From: Phallusia mammillata
Lineage: Eukaryota > Chordata > Ascidiacea > Phlebobranchia > Ascidiidae
Assembly: GCA_003260075.1 (NCBI GenBank)
Contig: QLIY01000240.1
Location: 62,001 to 126,000 of the forward strand
Direction of reading: 5' to 3'
DNA: 64,000 nt
In this document: in pieces, positions 10,701 to 21,312 of the stretch
Layout: every line of letters begins with the position of its first letter
Position numbering within the stretch: position 1 is the stretch's first letter
Translations under genes and position numbers: made by a program
Notes under the pieces: generated by a model
Told to the model about the DNA's origin: nothing
The model's input: the letters and a program-made list of their open reading frames with translations, nothing else
Database searches by the model: none

Positions 10701-13700
10701 GTAAATTATTCATCGGGGTGGTTTTTTAAACGCATCGACCCATGTTTTGCGGCTTTTAAGTGGTGCTATACGGGATTTTTTGTAAATAATGATCGCTCAG
10801 CTGTAACACTTTTCCCGCCTCAACAAACCCTTTGCGAACATAATGAAAAGAGTTATGAGAACGGTACAAACATTTTTGTATGTTATATGTAGTGAGGCAG
10901 CAAATTCCATGTATAACAACTTTGGTTCTCAAACTTATCTACCATACGGCGCATTAACAAACCAAATTTTTCTTTCATGACGCACTTTGCAGGTCGACCA
11001 AACAAAAAATCTCAAAAGAAAGTTAATTTACAACTTTATTTAGGTTGGTCAGATCACTTCTTACGACAAACAGAAAAAAATTAAACACGCCCGTATTTCG
11101 TCATCAATTTCCCCAAAACACCAGAAAATGTTTGCACTTCAACAAATATTTTGCGGCACACTTACAAAAATATCGGGGGTTTATATTAAAATTATGTCAA
11201 ATCCACGACAAAGTTATGGCCAATTATAAGGACCATGCTTTCAAACTGGCTATAATTGCTACGTTACAATTACAATATCTAACTTTAACTTACTTCGCCG
11301 CTAAACCGGAACTCCTCAACTCTTTTACTTTTGGTCGACCTTCTCTGTCTGAACCACCAGATACAGTTACTCCCAACGCGTTCGTCTTTACCAGTTTCAC
11401 CATACACATCCCACGTTCCTCCTCTGTAATGCAATTTACCGCTAGTTTTACTTGCGTGATAACTATAGTACATTTGGTCACAAGTTTGACTTGTAACGTG
11501 CATGTATATGTAATAAGTGCTTGTAACCTTTTTTGCACCCATTAATACAATTAGTGCCACACTTTTGCCTTGATTTCTGCGGCAAGTCAATCACATTCTA
11601 AATGGTGTTTACAAGCACAGACATCTTAACTTAACACTTGTGCTGTGTTGAAGAAATGCAATAATCCGTCTTTTACTTCAAAAATCTTTACGTCTTGCAC
11701 CGATTTATCCAATGTTAGCTCTTTACCAATACAAAACATTGTGGGTCACCTGGTATTTCTTCGACTCGGGCTGGGACGATTTGGAGCTGTTCCGCTTCCA
11801 CAGCATGGTGTCTCTCTGAAACAAACATAATAATGTGTATTCGAAAATGCGTCCAAGTACTCGCCACTGGGCATGTGAACTACCTTCTACCATAGAATGT
11901 AGAACCACTAAACCTATGTTTTTTTAACTGCAAAGTAGCGCTACAATAATACAAGTTGAGACAAGTACACTCTACAATGTACCGACTGCAAGCATATAAG
12001 CCTACTACGAATTTTTTTGTAAGCTTGTGCTGTATTGTAACTTGGAGTAAGGGTGCTAAAATGCACCCACCCCGGTTTAAAACAAAAGCTTCGTCTTCAT
12101 ACGATTTGCTTCCATCCTGTCCATACTCATTTGGTCGCGTTTTTCCAGCACACAACATAACATTAAAGCAACAATCATCAACACCAAGCAAATAACGTCC
12201 AATTGGCGGCAGATAGACAGCCCTTTGAAGGCGTTCAATGCCCAAATTCACTTCGCAGTTCGCACAAGCAAGAGTGCTTCAAAAATGGGAGGCAATCGAA
12301 AACACAGAACGCTCAGCTCGAACACAATAAGAAGTCTGTATTCAGTCCTCGTTCAACTAACCACAGACCTCAGTGTGGTAGGCTGGTAGCGGTATAAGAC
12401 TGGGTCGCTGGCCTTCGTCGCTTCAAACACTGCGAAACGACAGCAATTTTTGCCTTGTTTTCTCACGCTATCTAGCTCAAATAATTGCCTTGAAACGACT
12501 TGTCGCCAACCGATAAGGCTTGTGGGAGTTGGGTTACTCGACTGCGAGCAAGACGCGGTATGAGATACCGGCAAATTTCCGGAGACCAGAAAACCTCATG
12601 GGAATAGGCGACAGCGTTCACTCGGGACCGCGAACTTGAAAAGATTCTTTGCTCCTGCGCCAAAGTCAATATATCGAGCGATTGCCAAAATATGACAACT
12701 GAAAATCGGCAGGAGCGAGGCTTCTCTAACCTTGTAATGAACGTTTAATATGAGCTAATACAAATAAACAGGGTTATAAAAAATAATTTGTCCATTATCC
12801 TTATTTTGGGGTCCAAGTAAATGGCAACCCTGCAAATAAAACACCATTTTGGTATCACATATAAGGTGCCTTAAAAATATTTGAGTAAAAATTGACGAAT
12901 GCGGCAGACACAAGTGGGTCGTATAAACGCGTGTCGGTTTGACTCAAAGATTTTCGCCGCGGCAGCGACAGTGAGTGATTACTCAACAAGCAAATGATCG
13001 TCGTCGGCGTCCTATTGACAAGAGTGGAGACATTCCATAGCCCCGGGTGACCAGGAGTGCAGAGCCCAGTAAAAGATGCACAAGAACGAAAGTGATTGAG
13101 CCGAAAAAGGTAGTTTTTTTACGAAACTTATGTAGGTAAAATGTCCACCGAAAAATTTTTTTTTAATAAAGTTGAAATTGAAAAAATAAAGATTTTGAAA
13201 TCATTTTTAGTAAGAAGCGATCTGTTAACATTTGTCCTTTAATTGTGCACGAAATTGAATTGTAATCACCTATATGTTTACCAACTCATCTTCGGGATAT
13301 TTCTGGCTCACTAGACATTCATCCCACTTTAAGACCACAAAATATACAATAGAAATTCATTTGATAAAGATGTTTACTTGGTGGCATTTAAACCACGATT
13401 GACATGCATTACTCTTAATCCGTTGTATCAAATAAATCTCATGTTCGCTGACTGATACCTGAAAGGTGTGCAAAGCGGGGCTAGAAGCGTTGAGTGACGA
13501 TGGGTTTCGTCTGGAACGAAAACTGACACCGGATACCAATGCACCGAGTAGATTGGGTGCATTCTGTGTGCGAGTCGCCACAGCGTTTACTAAATTTTTC
13601 GCTTTTATCTGAAACCGGCTCTCGACGGAACGCGGATGTTGGTTTGTTGATCAACAAACACGATAAATAGTTAGGATGCAGTTTGAACAGTTGTGCAGTG

Positions 13701-16700
13701 CCTCATGCGTCTTAATAGCAGGGGACCCATAAATGTGACACATGACAAGGCCTACTTTGAAATACAGGTCTACGTTTAACTGCAAACTGGCGTAATCAAA
13801 ATCAAATGAAATGGCAACTTTGAAACTGAAACATGCAATTTTATTCTGCAAACATGATTTTGCAAGAATATTTCATGAAACAATTTTTTTACGAAGCAGG
13901 CTATAATTTTGGGGGGAATTTAGAGGTAGTCCACCGGCACTTAAACAAATCTAATATTTAGGAATCCAGTCCAGAACACGTAAACAATTTGTGTGATCAA
14001 CCCTCTTAGTCTAGTTAATAGGCTTCGTCTCGATATCACACAATAACTTTCACACTAACCCCAATGCGGTTTTGGAGTTCACAAGTCGCGCGAGGTCAAC
14101 AACAGTCTCCAACCCGCAACGCGTGGGTATTGAACTCACGCTCTTACTGCATACGTTGTCAGCTTGTCACTACACACACGGAAAGGAATGTGACGACAGA
14201 TTGGCGATTAAGTACCAACAACATCCTGTATTATGATTACTTGTCGATTTGTAAATCGGTTGAAAGATTTATGTTACGCATTGATTGTGTAATATTCTAA
14301 TGTAGGCCTGTTACAAAGTAGGTAATGTCTTGGTTTAAATTGGGATGAATATAGGCCTACCTTTTTAGTATGAATGTGGAAATAGAGTAAATGTGTGTTT
14401 GAAAAGTTAGTTTTTTCTTTGAAAAATAGACCGCAAAATGGCTGCTGGGCCTCGCTTTTACTGGTTTGACTATCTCGCAAAAAAAACTTAAACTGCTTAC
14501 TTAACAAATTTCTGTCAAAAGTCGTTAAATGCTAATTGCTAAACACCCGTAGTATTGCTAACAACTGCAACAAACCTTCATTCAGTGAAGTCGCACTGTG
14601 CCATCTTCGAAGGTTGGACTTGGGTTGAACTTGATGTGCCGGAGGACGACGAAGGGAGCCTGTTTTCAAGGTGCTTTGTTTTCCTCGGAAACTACTTTTC
14701 CGCAAATAAAACGAAAATGCTCGATTCTCCCTCTCATGGTCTGTTTTCCTAGAGTGGCTACTGCCCATTTTTGCACAAAACTACAAAATACAGGCCTATC
14801 CAACAGTCCTTCCTATGTAGACTACGGGTCGTCCAGTTTTGCACCTAATGTTGATTATTATACATGCCATACATTATTTACTTTGTTTTTGTTGAAACCA
14901 AATCGGATTTTGTTGCCTAATAAGCTTTCTTATCTAGACTTTTTGTGCGCATTTACTTGCTGCATACGGAAAAACTCTTTACATTTTGCTCTCATCCTTA
15001 AAACCACAAATAAACTGCCCAGCGGAGGCCACATGAAAACGACTTCGAAAATCATGTGGTTAAATTGCTACAGGCGTCGAAGGATATCAAAATAAACTGT
15101 TCGGGCAATAATGGAGCAGTCAACTGACTCGCTTCGTGCAGCTGTAAATACATTTCTTGGCATAAGATGAAAGGCTACGTAACCTGAAATTGCTACAGTC
15201 TGTTATTTGTCAAATTCTGAGCTGCAATCGAACTCTGTGCTATAATCTTTAAGGCTAAAGTAAAAAATCAAAATACTTCGACAACGCAACTAACTTACGT
15301 TCCGCGCGATGCCATCGGCAAGAAATATGCGGCGGGCCTCGCTAATTGCTGTTTTGACGAGCGCTGCTCATAAGTGCTGGAATGGCGCTATCTGTCCGCA
15401 ACCAATCGGCCTGTTGCTAAACTGGTGAAGGCTGTCATAGTGGCATGTTGTAATTAAGTACACTAAAGAAGGCCTTTACTGTAATGCAAATCATGACCAA
15501 ACTCTAAACGCAGTAATGTCAGTCAAGGTAAGGCGCAAGTAGAAAGCATCTACCAAGCACGCTTGGTTTCTAAATGATTGACTGGATTTGTTGTGTTTGG
15601 GGTTAGTCAAGCTGCCCGACCCAACGGATTCCCACAAGTCAGTTTTGTCGGGGCAAACTCCTTGCCAAGCCCCTTTGATGAATTTCGTTGGCGAGGTCAG
15701 GCTCGAAGAAGATTGAATTCTCGCGCTGTGTGGCAAGACGTTACGGGTGGCTGAAGCTCCTGAACTCAATAAGGTGGTGTTCAACATCTCCAAATAGGGA
15801 CATTAACACCTCTCAACTGCCAAAGATTTGCTGCATAGGCATGTGCAGTCTAACCTCCCACAAAAAAAGTTTGTTTTGCAGGAACCCACAAAAATGCATT
15901 TGGCTGAACGAGTTTGGTCAGGCCAGTCTAAAATGTGGATATTTCTCATGGGAATGTTCCAAAAAGTCGAAGGCAGAAATAAGTAGAGAATTGGCAAAAA
16001 ACTGCAGCAAATTTGGTTATTTTTACAGCGAACTTTGTGGTAAGTGCTAATGCATTTTTAGTTTTGTAAATGTAAAGTTCAAAAAACTTGGTAAAAGTGT
16101 CAAATATGATTGCCTAACTATAGAAATAAAATTTTTAAAAGTAATCTAGCTGACTAATTTAGAATTGATTTATCTTCCACAGCATAACTTTTTGATGCGC
16201 CTTTAGCTTATATCGTGTTGTTCCTTAGTTAAATCATACTGTATCAATGTTAAACCTTTATTGTGTTTCAAACATCAGGGATCTCAAAGTATAGCCTACT
16301 GTGATTTTTCATTAAATTAATGAGCAATTGTTAAAAAACATGATTGTCATTATCACCCAAAATTTATACTCTCATAACCTCAAAAAATTCTAATCGATGA
16401 CCAATGAAGCGTAGTCAAAACCATTCCCTTATTTTACCAAAACAACTTTTTTCCTTTTGAGAAAATTGCCCCAGCTTTCCTAAAGGCTTTACAAGAGACC
16501 CCTGTGCAAACTAAAATTAACACTGATTATGTTACTCTGTAATAATGGTCAAACACAGTTAATAATATGGTGTATTTAACAGATGGATTGAAAATTGTTG
16601 ATGTTACCCAATCAATGGGACCATTGTGAAACATATTGCACTCTATGAAAATGATTTTCAACTACACAATACAGCTTAACCATCTGATAATTTACCAGAG

Positions 16701-17205
16701 GCTGTTTAACTTGAATGGTTTGTGTTATTGTCATATCCACAACTTTTAGTAACTTTTTATTTGTACTGCAGAACTCCAAATGATTTTGTGTCACTGGATA
16801 TGCAACCAATCGGAAAAACTACATTTTGGTTGAGAAACCCCGACTAAGAAAGAGAAGAATAGAATGAATATGACCTTTTTCTGAATAATGTGGTAAATCT
16901 TTGTCTAAACAGTAGTGAACAACACAACTGTGTGAAAATGTAAAAAAAAATAGATCAACTTGTAACACAAAACAAAGCTGATATTCAGACAGATTTCATA
17001 GAATGTGTCTTTCTGAAATATATCTTCGAACATCTTGTGAACAAGCAATGCAAAGAAACATATATACTACCCAAAAAAAACCTTGTCTGGTGGTGTTTTG
17101 GTGTACTCTTTAAAGTTCTATTGAAAAATAAGTTTACAATTTAAGTATTTTGAACTTACCTTCTTGCTCTGGAGAAGCAAGGCACGCTGGACGTTTGAAA
17201 GGCAT
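4781..17205 (-). CDS. GRIP: GRIP-type multi-PDZ scaffold protein, N-terminal part (PDZ1-PDZ3)
   Basis: This is the glutamate-receptor-interacting-protein type of scaffold; in vertebrates these bind AMPA receptors, ephrin/Eph proteins and motor adaptors under the membrane. Exons in transcription order: 17205-17160 (candidate first coding exon), 11423-11294 and 10621-10476 (PDZ1), 9291-9129 and 8365-8220 (PDZ2), 7455-7308 and 5737-5562 (PDZ3), and a tentative linker exon 4864-4781. Phases agree across every junction. PDZ1 carries the L-G-V-T-V-S-G-G carboxylate loop and [13 protein letters not shown]2 has F-G-F-V-L-R-G-G and ends [11 protein letters not shown]3 has A-S-G-P-L-L-V-E-V and C-G-A-L-H-V-G-D; these strings match GRIP1/GRIP2. 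The intron after 7308 has a GC donor. An alternative first exon at 11806-11750 is possible. Vertebrate GRIP has seven PDZ domains; PDZ4-7 are not visible here. Symbol is at family level. Confidence 0.9.
6167..6300. repeat. Short fold-back (palindromic) element
   Basis: The ends are exact inverted copies (TCATAGTACG at 6167-6176, CGTACTATGA at 6291-6300). Pairing resumes inward: AGGCC with GGCCT, then CATTCCCA with TGGGAATG. A small inner hairpin (GGGAT/ATCCC) sits near the centre. The whole 134 bp can fold into a long interrupted hairpin. I see no clear target duplication. It lies in the GRIP intron between the two PDZ3 exons. Confidence 0.55.
6772..7215. repeat. Degenerate minisatellite (GGTACTCG-type, ~20 bp) interrupted by another repeat
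   Basis: Units of the form GGTACTCGTTTTATTCACAC recur with variation on both sides of an inserted unrelated repeat (6897-7066). Several units contain ATACATACAGG. It lies in a GRIP intron. Confidence 0.7.
6897..7066 (+). repeat. Interspersed repeat, also at 56888-57001; split by a single N
   Basis: A block with CTCCAGCGGTTTCCCAAAA, then GGCTATTTTTTGGTATTTAA, then CTTAGCGGTCACCCAAACC is almost identical to a block in a MAD1L1 intron. At 7020 a single N separates two copies of its last 45 bp, the same layout seen at the C10 junctions. Confidence 0.7.
11750..11806 (-). CDS. GRIP: Possible alternative first coding exon of GRIP
   Basis: An ATG at 11806 opens 19 codons beginning [11 protein letters not shown], rich in Ser and Lys. 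It is preceded by a T-rich tract ending in CAG and followed by a CAG|GTGACC donor. It leaves phase 0. The PDZ1 exon accepts phase 0 only if its acceptor is the AGAG two bases inside the better CAG site, whereas the exon at 17205-17160 fits the better site exactly. Both could be true as alternative promoters, which GRIP genes are known to use. It could also be chance. Confidence 0.4.
14055..14165 (-). repeat. tRNA-like segment, possible SINE relic
   Basis: Read on the minus strand, the segment contains GAGTTCAATACC, close to an RNA polymerase III B box, inside a GTG/CAC-paired stem. A weak A-box-like string lies about 40 bp upstream. A full cloverleaf is not evident, so this is more likely a decayed tRNA-derived SINE than a tRNA gene. 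Confidence 0.25.
15882..16039 (+). CDS. Candidate orphan exon of a cysteine-containing protein
   Basis: A T-rich tract ending TTTTGCAG precedes, and G|GTAAGT follows, a 158-bp segment open in one frame. It encodes about 52 residues with five cysteines (motifs [32 protein letters not shown]). It enters in phase 2 and leaves in phase 1. The spaced cysteines and aromatic residues would fit a small extracellular module. I find no partner exon on either side and do not recognise the family. It may be a pseudoexon. Confidence 0.25.
17160..17205 (-). CDS. GRIP: Candidate first coding exon of GRIP (isoform starting MPFKRPAC)
   Basis: The 46-nt segment encodes [15 protein letters not shown] and ends in G|GTAAGT, a strong donor in phase 1. 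The PDZ1 exon 5.7 kb downstream begins after a CAG acceptor with AG GAG GAA, so the join gives an unbroken acidic run E-E-E-E before the PDZ fold. The frame stays open upstream of the ATG, so translation might start further 5'. The assignment rests on phase and donor quality, not on sequence similarity. Confidence 0.5.
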
Positions 17206-18238
17206 GCACAAGGATTTGTCTTCGTTCTGTGTCTCATTAATTACCAAAACTTGTGATCCAATCCTTCACACTTATTGCCTGGTTTGTCCAAGACTCATTT
17301 TGCTGTGAGAACCAATACAAACATGCTACCTGTCAATCAATTGAAAAATCCTGAAGGACACAACCATGCTAACGGCATCGAAAAACGATTTGAGTTTATT
17401 TTACTAAATTATAGAAATTGTTCGACAAATTTTCGTAGTTAATGGATATATAAGCCGCTTGTTATATGGGTTCAGGTCCAGTTCGGGTTTACTTTTTTTG
17501 TTTTTAGGGGTCGGGGTTCAGTTCAGGTTTGAAAAAAATGTATAAGTTCGGGTTTTGTTGCGGTTCGGGCAAATTCCCCGGTCCGAACAGGTTTACGGAT
17601 TTTAAACGGGTTCAAATCCCATTTCGTTAGTTTTAATTCTACCCACCATCTAGGCCTACATGTAGCGTGCACAGCCTTATCAGACTTTTAAAATAATTTT
17701 GACCGTGCACTGCACGACACATTCAACCCCCCCCCCAAGATGTCGTAATTTGCGGTTCGGGTTCAGTTCACGTTTGACTCGCTGGGATGTACAAAAATTG
17801 TTTTCTGTCAATTTTGATAAACAGCTAGTACAACTTTCTTTAAACATTTTGATGGCTTCACAAAGCTGCTATTCATATAAACTGGTTGGGGCATTAACTG
17901 TTCTGTTCAGTCAGAGTATTTTAACACTCAGCCTGTTAACTGAAAAGATTTAGTAAAAGTTCAGAAAGAAGAACATTTTAGAACTTTATGATTTCATCTA
18001 TAAAACATTTGTTTGAGTTAAAACGTATTAAAAAGATTAACCTCCATTCTCCAACAAGTTAATCCCCCCCCCCCGTATTTTAACACTCAGCCTGTTAACT
18101 GAAAAGATTTAGTAAAAGTTCATAAAGAAGACCATTTTAGAACTTTATGATTTAATCTATAAAACATTTGTTTGAGCTAAAACTTATTAAAAAGATGAAC
18201 CTCCATTCTCCTTTAATCCGAAAAAATAAGGTGTAAAC

Positions 18239-18539
18239 CATGGGTGGGCAACCTGCGGGCCTTCTTTAAAGGTTGTGCGGCCCGCAGAGACGCTTGGATT
18301 TCAAAAGTACTAGCAAACGAGTCCAATCATTACATACTTTTGAGCTGATTAATGCGCCTGATGCTAGTTTTCTGCGACCTGGCAAAATGTGGGTAGAATC
18401 AAATACGAATTATACTTGTAATATAACATATTTGATAAGAAACAAAGCAAAATCACTTTGTGTTATACACAGGTGCGGCCCGCGATCCAACTTTGACATT
18501 TGTAATTGGCCCCACAGTATCAAAGGTTGCCCACCCCTG
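18239..18539. mobile_element. Non-autonomous hAT element with perfect 8-bp target duplication
   Basis: The ends are inverted (CATGGGTGGGCAACC and GGTTGCCCACCCCTG), and the flanks are identical GTGTAAAC octamers (18231-18238 and 18540-18547). Length is 301 bp with no coding capacity. Internal GTGCGGCCCGC motifs recur in the element at 59778-60104. An 8-bp target duplication and CAGGGGTGGGCAAC-like ends are typical of hAT transposons. Confidence 0.9.
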
Positions 18540-19407
18540 GTGTAAACAAAACGCCGCGCAAAAATATCCGCAAACAGGCGCAAGAGCGCAGTGCATAAAT
18601 GCCTTCCCGTTTTATTGTCGGACAGGATTTTAACTAATCGGGATTCGTCATCGGGTGCATCCTGGGTTAAACCCCGTGGGAAAAAATATGTTTTATTGTC
18701 TTCTCTTTCAAATTAAAAACACTTTAGTTAAAGAAGGAAACTTAAAATGTTCGTAAAACGATAGTTCGTAAAACCCCTACCTACCCGAATTTTATTATTT
18801 ATTTTTGAATCTTAAATGGTAAATTGAACAACCTTTTTCGTTTTGACCTGGGGTGACGCTTTGCCAAGGTACAGCATCTAGAAACGATGTAACATGTATA
18901 TAGAACGGGACAACATGTAGAAATAATTTTACATTGTTTCGCAGGACCCATAAAAATGATAAAAAATATTAGTTTGTCATAACACAGGCAAGACTAAAAG
19001 TAGGCCTATCAATGTCTTCGTTATTGTTAGCCAACATATGCCTTTATTTTGGTAACTGATGGAATAAATGATTATTGCCAGTAACGGAGGGTCTTTAATA
19101 TTCCACACAAGTTTACTATTTGACAGTGGCACTATCTGACTACAACGTTATCTTATTGTAGTAAACCCATGTGTGTCTCACAAAAGCGCTTCGTTATAGG
19201 GTTTGTTTGTTATATGGCCCTCGCTGTCATTTTTAATTTCAATCGGTCTGCTTTAAAAAAGTTGGCCCTTGTTCTATCACACGGTTTACACCAGTGGTTC
19301 TTAACCAGAGCCCATTTTCCCCCCCCCCCATGGCCCTCGCTGTCATTTTTAATTTCAATCGGTCTGCTTTAAAAAAGGTGGCCCTTGTTCTACCACACGG
19401 TTTACAC

Positions 19408-19989
19408 CAGTGGTTCTTAACCAGAGCCCATTTTTAATTTTCCAATTTAATGCACTATTTCTCAAACTTATGAAGTTTATCACGAGTAGGCTACAGATGC
19501 TGTTGTCGTTTCCTCCATTCGACTTGTTTAAAGACGAAATTGTTACCGAAATTTTGGAATTGAAGCTGATTGGCGTTACCTATTGTTGTGCTTGGACCGT
19601 CGACTTAATTTTCCAGGCATAAAATATCGTATAAATTTGGTGGTGGTGTCCGTGCTGAAAATCCTGTTCTACGTATTTTTAAAAGATTATACTTGGCATA
19701 CCTAGATTGCTTTTTAGCGCAACAGAAACAGTTTCTACATGTAGGCCCTATATTTATTTAAAATTTGTACAGTTTACCCATACACATCAAAAATACTTTT
19801 CCTGATAGATCATGGACTTTATAACTTAGTTGAGTTTTCCATCAACATTTTTTGGCATGGGGCCACAAGTCTTCCGGCAGTGGTGGGATTTTATTTTATT
19901 TTTTGCTCACGGCGTTACTTAAATGGTGCCATGAGGCCCGAACGTTGCTTTTAGAGGACCACGGTGTATGATAGTTTGAGAACCAGTGG
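19408..19989. mobile_element. hAT-like non-autonomous element, about 580 bp
   Basis: The left end CAGTGGTTCTTAACCAGAG and right end TTTGAGAACCAGTGG are inverted, with related octamers outside (GTTTACAC and GTTTATCT). The left end is present twice because junction 19319-19329 duplicates about 110 bp. Confidence 0.5.
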
Positions 19990-21221
19990 TTTATCTTAAA
20001 TATTTTTTAATTTACTACACGGGGCATCTTTTACATTCGTCAATTTACTCAAAATGTGTCTGTTTAGGAAGTCAAACGGTTTTATTCAAAGGAAATACCC
20101 AAGTTATTTTAGTTGACACATTTGACGGGATGTGAACAATATGCTGGAAAAATTGGGGGCGCGCCTTAACCATATAAACTCCAAAGTGCTTTAAATTTAA
20201 CAGGGGATTTACAGAATGTAAAGCCTTGACGTCATTCACTTCTTTGTGACGTCAAGAAATAAGTTGACATTTGTTGCAACAAGGAAGTTTGTCGGATATT
20301 ATAATAACTTGTAATATTAAATATTCTGGTGCAATGAGGTATGCAAAAACAAATCTATGCGGACACTTTGTAATGTTGAACAAATGCATCATTTGAGATT
20401 CTTTTTTATACCATTGCTAAAATAGAATTTTTCTATTTGATTCGTGTTTTTGTGTGTGATTTTTTCTTGTTATCTTTTAGCTTTCGAACCTTAACACACA
20501 ATTGTAAAAATATATTACCGTGTCACGTTTAAAACACACAGTTATACGCCGCACAAAACAACGAAATTACATTTTCCGGTGACAGTGTTTACAAGAATGA
20601 AATTACTTGAGGAGATAATCATCATAGATTGTTTAATTTCTTTTCACCAACAATTAAACTAGTGTGATAAGTCGCCTGATTCATCGGTGTTTTTACGAGG
20701 AGCTGGAATTGATCAGCGAAGCGACCACCAACCGGTCGGCGGTAATTTGCAAATCTCTCCAATGATTGGTCATTAAAAACTTTGTGCCGGTGGCAATAAG
20801 TAGGATTTGTTGCAGGATTGCACCACTCAACGAAACCTTGAAAACTTTGACACCTCATATTTGAAAAAAACAACTATTTTTTTCCAAACCGCCTAAACTT
20901 TCCCGGCCGGCTGTGGTCAATAACACAACACTCCTTTGGGCCTTTCTCCTTACAACAATGTATGCCTGTCACAAAAGCAACCCGCTACGTGAACGGTCTA
21001 TTATGTTTGCTGTGTGATTTACAAAATGTTGACATGTCAGGGGTCTCGAAAACAACTTGTTGACGAGGGGTGTAATACGCGTAAACCACTTTTTCTGGGC
21101 CTTTCCGTTGACACCGGGCACTATAGCTCGGTTAAATCATTAGTTTACTCAGTTTCTTCACGAGACGCGTTTGCGTCATAAAAAGCCCCGAAGCGATGAG
21201 GTCACGCACGGGCATCGGCTG

Positions 21222-21229
21222 TATATAAA
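21222..21229 (+). promoter_or_regulatory. TATA box of the cysteine-rich secreted protein gene
   Basis: TATATAAA lies 84 bp upstream of the ATG at 21313, which suits a start site about 30 bp downstream and a short leader. It follows a GC-rich stretch with GAGGTCACGC. It is the clearest core promoter in the window. Confidence 0.65.
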
Positions 21230-21312
21230 GCGCGCGTTTTGCAAATTGGAATTATACAAAACTAAACAGTTATCTGATACAAGATATAAGCGTGAAACAA
21301 AGAAATTTAAAG

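Larger units (their letters stand above)
11807..17159. other. Long GRIP intron or 5' flank; no firm gene
   Basis: The stretch holds a relic of a CAGGGTTGCCA-type hAT element (12770-12838), a tRNA-like segment on the minus strand (about 14055-14165), a candidate orphan exon (15882-16039) and an open minus-strand frame (13369-13580) with acceptable donors but no recognisable family. No C10 junction occurs between 9539 and 17726. The rest shows nothing I can name. Confidence 0.4.
17206..21221. other. Intergenic region with repeats; no gene seen
   Basis: It contains a GGTTCGGGTTCAG-rich degenerate repeat (about 17465-17780), C10 junctions at 17727-17736, 18064-18074 and 19319-19329, a complete 301-bp hAT element (18239-18539) and a longer hAT-like element (19408-19989). 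Copies of about 140 bp flank the second junction and about 110 bp the third. No coding exon is supported on either strand. Confidence 0.6.

Noticed and set aside
13369..13580. Minus-strand open frame with a usable donor
   Set aside because: The upstream start is GTG, there is no family signature, and its phase does not connect convincingly to GRIP exons.
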